Shown here: positions 6,522-11,762 of the stretch, piece by piece
How the letters are laid out: the number at the start of each line of letters is the position of its first letter
How positions within the stretch are numbered: the first letter of the stretch is position 1
From: Actinomycetes bacterium
GTDB lineage: Bacteria > Actinomycetota > Acidimicrobiia > Acidimicrobiales > RAAP-2
Reading direction: 5' to 3'
Length of the DNA: 11,762 nt
NCBI GenBank assembly: GCA_021787255.1
Contig: JAJYMD010000224.1
Span: 1 to 11,762, forward strand
Program-made: the position numbers and the translations under genes
The notes under the pieces: model-generated
Told to the model about the DNA's origin: nothing
The model's database searches: none
The model's input: only the letters and a program-made list of their open reading frames with translations

Positions 6522-8114
6522 TCAGCCGCTTGGTGCCGGAAGCCGGGAGAGGAACGGCCTGCGCAGCTCGACCAGCACGGCTACGAGCAGCAGCGCGATG
6601 CACGCGCACCCGCCGACCGCGGCGCCGAGGAGCCCGTCGGGCGGGTGCCAGGACCCGTGGAGGAAGTCGATCGGTCCGTTGACGCCCACGGCGTAGCGAC
6701 GGAGCGTCCCGAGGTACGCCGCGGCGGAGGCCACGCCGACGCCGATCGCCAGGAGCGACGCGGTGTGCGTGCGGAAGCGCGCGTGGGCCGCGAAGCGGTC
6801 GAGGAGCGCGACCGAGACGAGCGGCACCCCCACCGCGATGGGGAGCCAGTAGCGGCCTTGGCCGTCGATGCCCAGCCTGTGCTCGACCGAGTAGTCGAGG
6901 ACGACCGGCAGGACGACGACGGTGGCGAGCAAGAGGAGCAGGGTCCACGCCCGGCGTGCCCGTGCACTCGACACGGCGAGGAGGAAGACGAAGGCGACCA
7001 TCACGAGCCACACGACGTAGGTGAGCAGGGGGGACGGCGTGTTCTTCCATCCGAAGACCCCCACCATCTGCTCGGGCCAGAGCTTGGCGTGGTCGAGCGC
7101 GATGGCGAGCAGCCGGAGGCTGGACTCGCCGGGGGCCGCAGGCGCGCCGGGCACGAGGTCCAAGGAGTGCTGGGCGAGGACCCACCACAGCGCGAACACG
7201 CCGCAGGCCACGAGCGGGGCCACCGAGAGGCGAGCCGCCCGGGTGCCGAGCACCCCGACGAGGGCGCGCCAGCCGCCCAAGAGGCTCAAGACGACCAGCG
7301 CGATGCCCACCCACAGCAAGGAGATGGGGCGAGCGAGCGACAAGAGCCCGATCGCGACGGCGAAGAGCGCGACGAGGCCCGGCGGCGGATGGTCGGGGTG
7401 CTCGAGGACGAGCACGAGCCCTGCGGTCCAAACCAGGATCGCGGCGCAGATCTCGAAGCCGCTCGGGTTGACCATGCCTCCGATGAACCAGGTCATCGGC
7501 GTCGTCGCCACCATCACCCCGAGCAAGAGCAGCTTGCGGCGCGACCACACGACGACCGCAAGGAGCGCAAGGGAGACGAGCGCCGCGTTCAACAGCGCGC
7601 TCGTGAGCCGCATGAGATAGATGCCGGTCCTCGAGACGAACACAAGGGAGGGGAGCCCGACGACGAGGTAGTACAGCGGCGGGTACCGCCCGACGTAGGT
7701 GGCGACGTGGACCGTCTTGGTCGAGGTGCTGAGCGCCGACGCGCACGACGCCGGGATCGCCGGGTGGAACTTGTCGCACAGCCCGTAGGTCGTCCCGGCG
7801 GCGAAGACCTCGGGGATGTGCACCGCGGTGTAGGCGCTCGCGGGCCCGTCGATTGTGTAGCCGACCACCTCCCCGCGCACCGCGGCTGCGGCGTAGGCCA
7901 CCTGGGTCGGCTCGTCGGGCGAGGCGAACAGCGGGGTGGCGAGGGACCACGCCGCGAAGTTCACGAAGGTGAGCACGAGGCAGGCCGCGAACAGCCCCCA
8001 CACCCCGGCGAAGCGCCCCTTTGACCCTCTGGGCCACCCTCTTCGGCTGCGGAGGTGCCGCCGGCGGACGGTGCGCGTGAGGGGCGCGGTGGGCGGCGTT
8101 GTCAGCTGCAGCAC
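6522..8114 (-). CDS. DUF2142 polytopic membrane protein, probable GT-C-like glycosyltransferase, 530 aa
   Basis: An integral membrane protein with a basic cytoplasmic N-terminus (residues ~14-33, arginine-rich), a first membrane segment at about 38-62, and roughly ten more hydrophobic segments. Just after TM1 is SPDEP (65-69), and RYPPLYYL follows at 143-150. This arrangement is typical of DUF2142 membrane proteins. An acidic motif in the first outer loop also recalls GT-C glycosyltransferases that use lipid-linked sugars. A later NPSGFEICAAILVW segment also fits DUF2142. Two cysteines (113 and 124) in the first outer loop might form a disulfide. A role in cell-envelope polysaccharide assembly is inferred; substrate and partners are unknown, and no other envelope gene is adjacent. 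The GTG start at 8114 has no clear ribosome binding site. A TAGCCT hexamer 19 bases upstream could be a -10. The gene converges on gdh across the tandem repeat. Confidence 0.75.
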   Translation of the reverse strand: MLQLTTPPTAPLTRTVRRRHLRSRRGWPRGSKGRFAGVWGLFAACLVLTFVNFAAWSLATPLFASPDEPTQVAYAAAAVRGEVVGYTIDGPASAYTAVHIPEVFAAGTTYGLCDKFHPAIPASCASALSTSTKTVHVATYVGRYPPLYYLVVGLPSLVFVSRTGIYLMRLTSALLNAALVSLALLAVVVWSRRKLLLLGVMVATTPMTWFIGGMVNPSGFEICAAILVWTAGLVLVLEHPDHPPPGLVALFAVAIGLLSLARPISLLWVGIALVVLSLLGGWRALVGVLGTRAARLSVAPLVACGVFALWWVLAQHSLDLVPGAPAAPGESSLRLLAIALDHAKLWPEQMVGVFGWKNTPSPLLTYVVWLVMVAFVFLLAVSSARARRAWTLLLLLATVVVLPVVLDYSVEHRLGIDGQGRYWLPIAVGVPLVSVALLDRFAAHARFRTHTASLLAIGVGVASAAAYLGTLRRYAVGVNGPIDFLHGSWHPPDGLLGAAVGGCACIALLLVAVLVELRRPFLSRLPAPSG

Positions 8115-8606
8115 GACGGGCTCTCGGGGGCCAAGGCTACCCGGGGCAGGTCACCGGCGCATGCCCGGCCCGAGCGCCGCGATCCACCGCCGTTCGAGCC
8201 CTCATGGCACCGCATCCTTGCACGCCCGTCGAGCACGCCCGTCGGCCAGCTGGCTGGTCCGACGAAACGTCACGGGTCAGGACCTCCACCTCGTGAGACC
8301 ATAGGGCAGCTCCGGGGGGCACCCGCTGTGAAGACCCGTTCCCGAGCAATCCGCGCGTTCGGAGAGTCCGAATCGCACTCGCGCCCTCCCGACGAGCAGA
8401 CGCGTGCGCTGGGCCGGGCTCAGAGGCGTGCGGAGACGGGAAAGGGGGATTGCGGCCGACAGCTCGGGGGAGTGACCGCGAGCAGGTGCTCGGCGGCGTC
8501 CCCCAGCGACGCCCGCGGTCGGGTGCCGACGCATCGCGAGGTTCCTTTCGGCCCACCACGGGCGGTACGCTGCGGACGCCGAGAGCCGCTGACCAGGACT
8601 TTCTCG
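8115..8606. other. ~490-bp region without a recognisable gene
   Basis: This lies upstream of the DUF2142 gene and downstream of tRNA-Asn. Open frames here read as arginine-rich or tRNA-derived nonsense. Visible structure: a 12-bp direct repeat GCACGCCCGTCG at 8220-8231 and 8233-8244; an adjoining stem GTCGG/CCGAC (8241-8245 with 8259-8263) around the palindrome GCCAGCTGGC (8245-8254); GACG-AAA-CGTC at 8261-8271; and CGAGCA-GG-TGCTCG at 8479-8492 with outer CCG/CGG pairs. I could not match these to a known riboswitch or small RNA. A TAGCCT on the - strand near 8134-8139 is a possible -10 for the DUF2142 gene. Confidence 0.6.
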
Positions 8607-8679
8607 CTCCGGGGCTGGGACTCGAACCCAGAACCAACGGATTAACAGTCCGCTGCGCTGCCGATTGCGCCACCCCGGA
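8607..8679 (-). tRNA. tRNA-Asn (anticodon GTT)
   Basis: A complete - strand cloverleaf. The acceptor stem TCCGGGG (8679-8673) pairs with CCCCGGA (8614-8608). The D arm is GCGC/GCGC, the anticodon stem GCGGA/TCCGT with loop CTGTTAA, the variable loop 5 bases, and the T arm CTGGG/CCCAG with loop TTCGAGT. The discriminator is G at 8607, as usual for Asn. The three following bases read CGA, so CCA is not encoded and must be added, unlike the tRNA-Met in this window. A TAGGCT on the - strand about 14 bases upstream of the 5' end may be its -10; no -35 is evident. Confidence 0.95.
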
Positions 8680-8711
8680 AGGGTCGAGGGGCCAGCCTAC
8701 CAAAGCCCGCT

Positions 8712-8730
8712 CGCCGGCCCGGGCCCGGCG
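8712..8730 (-). terminator. GC-rich hairpin directly after rpoD
   Basis: Right after the rpoD TGA the - strand reads CGCCGG, a 7-base loop, then CCGGCG: a perfect 6-bp GC stem (8730-8725 with 8717-8712). Only a short TTT occurs, about 8 bases later, so it may be a weak terminator or a 3' stabilising hairpin between rpoD and tRNA-Asn. Confidence 0.4.
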
Positions 8731-9822
8731 TCAGGCCTCCTCCAGGTAATCACGCAGCAAGAAGGCGGCGTCGGGGCGCCGCAGCTTCGCCAGCGTCTTC
8801 GACTCGATCTGGCGGACACGCTCGCGGGTGACGCCGAACTCCTTTCCGACCTCCTCGAGCGTGCGGATCTTGCTGTCGTCGAGCCCGAACCGCATCCTGA
8901 CGATGTCCTGCTCCCGCTCGGTGAGGAACGCCAGCGCCGCCTTCACGGCACGATCGAGCATCGCGCGGGTGGCTGCGTCGTCGGGCACGACGGCACTGCG
9001 ATCTTCGATCATGTCCGACAGGCTGAAGTCGTCCTCTTCGCCCACGGGCTGCTCGAGCGAGATCGTGTCGAGGCTGAGCCGCTGGACCTCCCGCACGCGC
9101 TCGATCGGGAATTCGACACGCTGCGCCACCTCTTCGGGGGTGGGCTCGCGACCCAGCTCCTGGAGGAGCTGGCGCTGCGCCCAGACCACCTTGTTGATCG
9201 TCTCGACCATGTGCACCGGGATGCGGATCGTGCGTGCCTGGTCTGCGATCGCTCGCGTGATGGCCTGCCGGATCCACCACGTCGCGTACGTCGAGAACTT
9301 GAACCCCTTCTCGTAGTCGAACTTGTCGACGGCCCGCATCAGCCCGAGGTTGCCTTCCTGGATCAGGTCCAAGAAGGCGAGGCCGCGGTTTCGGTAACGC
9401 TTCGCAATGGAGACCACGAGCCGGAGGTTCGCCTCGATGAGCGCCTCCTTCGCCTGCTCGCCGAGGCGGACGGCGCGCCCGTCGCGAAGCTGCTCCTCGG
9501 GCGAGAGCAGGTGCTCGGAGGGCCCCCCTGCAGCCGTCGCCTCGGCGTGCGCAGCCAGACGGGCAGCCGCCTCGATCCCTTCTTGGATCCGCCGCGCCAT
9601 CTCGACCTCGAGCTCCGCGCTCAGCAGCGGGACCTTGCCGATCTCCTTCAGGTACGTATGGACCGGATCCTCTGCGCTGCCGTTCAGGTGCTCGGACGAC
9701 CCCACGCCATCCGAGGAGGGTCTCGCCTTGCCCGGCGACCGAGGCGGGGACGCCGCGCTGGTCGTGCCCCGAACGTCGCGAACGGTGCCTCCTTCTCCCG
9801 CGAGCTTGCCGTTCGTGCTCAT
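8731..9822 (-). CDS. rpoD: Primary RNA polymerase sigma factor (sigma-70 group 1), 363 aa
   Basis: Directs RNA polymerase to housekeeping promoters. Region 1.2 is at about 51-82 ([20 protein letters not shown]). Region 2 is at about 127-203, with [18 protein letters not shown], the core-binding and -10 segment [16 protein letters not shown], and [18 protein letters not shown]. Region 3 follows (about 204-280), with the 3.2-like [18 protein letters not shown]. Region 4 with the -35-binding helix-turn-helix is at about 285-350 ([20 protein letters not shown]), and the protein ends RDYLEEA. In place of a structured region 1.1 there are about 50 low-complexity residues. An upstream in-frame ATG at 9888 lies inside dnaG. 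I chose ATG 9822 because it overlaps the dnaG stop (ATGA) and GGAG lies about 6 bases upstream. The order dnaG-rpoD matches the macromolecular-synthesis operon. The name sigA is equally usual in actinobacteria. Confidence 0.96.
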   Translation of the reverse strand: MSTNGKLAGEGGTVRDVRGTTSAASPPRSPGKARPSSDGVGSSEHLNGSAEDPVHTYLKEIGKVPLLSAELEVEMARRIQEGIEAAARLAAHAEATAAGGPSEHLLSPEEQLRDGRAVRLGEQAKEALIEANLRLVVSIAKRYRNRGLAFLDLIQEGNLGLMRAVDKFDYEKGFKFSTYATWWIRQAITRAIADQARTIRIPVHMVETINKVVWAQRQLLQELGREPTPEEVAQRVEFPIERVREVQRLSLDTISLEQPVGEEDDFSLSDMIEDRSAVVPDDAATRAMLDRAVKAALAFLTEREQDIVRMRFGLDDSKIRTLEEVGKEFGVTRERVRQIESKTLAKLRRPDAAFLLRDYLEEA

Positions 9823-11714
9823 CCAGGCTCCGTCGTCCTCGTCCGAGGTGCGCCCCGTGCGGGACCCTCTTGTACGCCGAGCAACCACGCTACCAACCGG
9901 TCCGCGGCCTCGCGACTCCGAGCTGGGTCGTCGAGCTCCGCGATCCAGCGCCGCACCGACGCGGTCTCGACGTTCACGTCGGCCAGCTCGAGCTGGCCGA
10001 TCCGCGCGGCGCTGACCCGCCCAGCGAGCGCCCTCGATGCAGCCTCCCGGGCGAGCCGGGCGATCAGTGTGCCAGCGGCATCGCCGGGCGCACTTTCAGG
10101 GAGGTCCGGCTCTTCGACGGCCAGCCGTCGCAGCAGGCTCGCAACCTCCTCGTCCGCCCCGTCGACCGCGTCTTGCAGGCTCTCGGCGCCCGCGAGCGCG
10201 ACGAACGCCCGCCGCTGGAGCTCGTCGACGAAGAGCACCTCCTCGAGCCGGTCCGCGACCAGCTCCGGGCGGTGCACTGCGAGCCGGAGCGCCGCCAGGC
10301 CGGGGCGGTTGACCGCAGGCCGCCGCGCCCGCGCTTCGGCCGGAACGCCGTGTCCAGCCAGCCGATGCGACCGCTCGGGGCGTTCACCGCCCATCGCTGC
10401 CGATGGCGTCTGCAGCGAGGCCGCCCGGGCGCGCAGCAACTCGGGTTCGAGCCTGGTCGCGTCGGCCACCCGCATCAGGTACGGATCGCGAACGAGCGGG
10501 TCCGGATGCTGCGAGATCGCCGCGAGGGCCGCTTCGGCGGCCCTCGCCCGGCCCTCGGGCGTGGACAGGTCGTGGACGGCCAGCACCCTGTCGACACGGA
10601 ACTGCAAGAACGGGACCGACCCGGCGACCGCCTTGCGCAGGGCGTCGGGATCCGCGCGCGCGAGGTCGGCAGGATCGGCCCCTCCAGGAAGCTGCGCGAC
10701 CCTGACGTCGACGTCGTGGCGCCGTTCCCACTCGTAGACGCGCGCAGTCGCCGACTGTCCCGCCTGATCGGCGTCGTACGCGAGCACGATGCGACGGCCG
10801 AAGTTGCGCAGGAGACGGAAGTGCTCCTCGCCCAGCGCGGTGCCGCACGTCGCGACGGCGCGCTCGATCCCCGCGATGAAGCACCCGATGACGTCGGTGT
10901 AGCCCTCGCACACCACCACCTCCCCGGAGGCGACGACGTCGTGCTTCGCCCAGTTCAGACCGTACAGGGTACGGCGCTTCGAATAGATGGGCGTCTCCGG
11001 AGAGTTCTTGTACTTGGGCTCCGTGCGGCGGTTCCCATGCGGCCTCGCGCTCGCTCCGCCGGCCTCGGGGAGGAGCCGCCCGCCGATCGCGATCGGGCGC
11101 CCCGAGGGGTCGAAGATGGGGAACAGCACCCTGGCACGAAGGGCGTCTTGGATCCTCCCTGCGCGGTTCACGAACCCGAGCCCGGTCTCGGTCGCGACCT
11201 GCGGGGTGAGCGCGAGCGCTCGAGCCATCGCGTCCCAGTCGTCTGGAGCCCATCCCAGTTGGAACCTGCGCACAACGGCGCCGTCGTACCCTCGCGAGCG
11301 CAGGTAGTCGCGCGCGCGGCCCGCGTCCGGTGCCGAGAGGAGCCGCTCGTGGTACCACGCGACCGCCTTCGTCATCGCCTCGATCAGCTCGCTCCGTCGC
11401 CTGCGGTCCGTGGCGCCCTCGGTCTCGTGCAGGACGATCCCGGCCCGGTCCGCGAGAAGCCGCACCGATTCAGCGAAGTCCAGGCGCTCGGTCGCGCGCA
11501 CGAAGGTGATCGCGTCGCCCGATTCGTGGCAGCCGAAGCAGTAGTAGAAGCCCTCCTCGGCGTTCACGCTGAACGACGGCGTGCTCTCCGCGTGGAACGG
11601 GCAGAGCCCCACCCAGCGGCGCCCCTGCTGGCGAAGCGCGGTGTGCTCGGAGACGAGCGCGACGATGTCGGTGGAGGCGCGCACCTGCGCCACCTCCTCG
11701 TCGGGGATGCTCAC
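9819..11714 (-). CDS. dnaG: DNA primase DnaG, 631 aa
   Basis: Synthesises RNA primers at the replication fork in association with the replicative helicase. The N-terminal CHC2-type zinc domain has C38, H41, C59 and C62 (GLCPFH ... YYCFGC). The catalytic core follows, with [23 protein letters not shown] (~191-213), [20 protein letters not shown] (~233-252), and the Toprim metal-binding motifs [10 protein letters not shown] (E270) and [10 protein letters not shown] (D314, D316). The C-terminal ~190 residues are alanine/arginine-rich and fit a divergent helicase-binding domain. Length is normal. The start is GTG at 11714, with no Shine-Dalgarno but with TACCCT 7 bases upstream, which suggests a leaderless transcript. 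The stop overlaps the rpoD start by 4 bases, so the two are probably co-translated. Confidence 0.97.
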   Translation of the reverse strand: MSIPDEEVAQVRASTDIVALVSEHTALRQQGRRWVGLCPFHAESTPSFSVNAEEGFYYCFGCHESGDAITFVRATERLDFAESVRLLADRAGIVLHETEGATDRRRRSELIEAMTKAVAWYHERLLSAPDAGRARDYLRSRGYDGAVVRRFQLGWAPDDWDAMARALALTPQVATETGLGFVNRAGRIQDALRARVLFPIFDPSGRPIAIGGRLLPEAGGASARPHGNRRTEPKYKNSPETPIYSKRRTLYGLNWAKHDVVASGEVVVCEGYTDVIGCFIAGIERAVATCGTALGEEHFRLLRNFGRRIVLAYDADQAGQSATARVYEWERRHDVDVRVAQLPGGADPADLARADPDALRKAVAGSVPFLQFRVDRVLAVHDLSTPEGRARAAEAALAAISQHPDPLVRDPYLMRVADATRLEPELLRARAASLQTPSAAMGGERPERSHRLAGHGVPAEARARRPAVNRPGLAALRLAVHRPELVADRLEEVLFVDELQRRAFVALAGAESLQDAVDGADEEVASLLRRLAVEEPDLPESAPGDAAGTLIARLAREAASRALAGRVSAARIGQLELADVNVETASVRRWIAELDDPARSREAADRLVAWLLGVQEGPARGAPRTRTTEPG

Positions 11715-11721
11715 TCAGCGG

Positions 11722-11727
11722 AGGGTA
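11722..11727 (-). promoter_or_regulatory. Possible -10 element of dnaG (leaderless)
   Basis: TACCCT on the - strand fits the TAnnnT pattern of actinobacterial primary-sigma promoters and lies 7 bases before the GTG, where transcription would begin at or next to the start codon. No clear -35 is visible in the remaining sequence to the window edge. Confidence 0.35.
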
Positions 11728-11762
11728 CCCCGAGCCGCTGGCGCACCCGCACACTTGGCGGC

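Noticed and set aside
6145..8037. 630-codon - strand frame overlapping DUF2142 and the gdh end
   Set aside because: Extremely Arg/Pro/Ala-rich out-of-frame reading of the DUF2142 gene; it only looks repetitive at its end because it crosses the 20-bp tandem repeat.
8137..8749. Frames spanning tRNA-Asn on both strands
   Set aside because: Translations such as GVAQSAAQRTVNPLVLGSSPSP arise from the tRNA itself; no protein-like sequence extends beyond it.
8480..9518. GAGCAGGTGCTCGG shared between the intergenic region (8480-8493) and rpoD (9505-9518)
   Set aside because: One copy is codon sequence for conserved SEHLL in rpoD, and a 14-base match is expected by chance in a GC-rich window of this size.

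Overview
The window is chromosomal DNA from a high-GC bacterium, most likely an actinobacterium and possibly of an early-branching class such as Acidimicrobiia. That placement is inference from base composition, GTG starts, missing Shine-Dalgarno sites at several genes, and the gene set; no 16S gene is present. Most of the window is ordinary housekeeping sequence. The left ~670 bases look like the decayed edge of an accessory element.

Layout, left to right. (1) 1-412: the C-terminal remnant of a DUF3987 protein (+) runs head-on into the 5' remnant of an unidentified gene (-), and both break at about position 313. (2) 670-745: tRNA-Met(CAT) on the - strand, with an encoded CCA and its 3' end facing the remnants. 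(3) 818-2841 (-): a two-gene unit of an APC-superfamily amino acid permease and a universal stress protein, overlapping by 4 bases. (4) 2842-3042: a divergent control region with two notable repeat sets. (5) 3043-6417 (+): a large NAD-dependent glutamate dehydrogenase (1124 aa). (6) 6411-6519: a 20-bp tandem repeat filling the gap between convergent genes and containing the gdh stop codon. (7) 6522-8114 (-): a DUF2142 polytopic membrane protein, probably a GT-C-like envelope glycosyltransferase. (8) 8115-8606: about 490 bases with no recognisable gene. (9) 8607-8679 (-): tRNA-Asn(GTT). (10) 8731-11714 (-): dnaG and rpoD, overlapping by 4 bases, the DNA primase and primary sigma factor genes of the classic macromolecular-synthesis operon.

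The permease and stress protein are probably translated together, and they diverge from glutamate dehydrogenase. Amino acid uptake could therefore feed oxidative deamination to 2-oxoglutarate, with control exerted in the shared 201-bp region; this is inference from gene order. I found no clear new defence or biosynthetic system. The features most worth following up are the alternating 8-bp repeats just before gdh, the 20-bp tandem repeat after it, and the remnant junction beside tRNA-Met.
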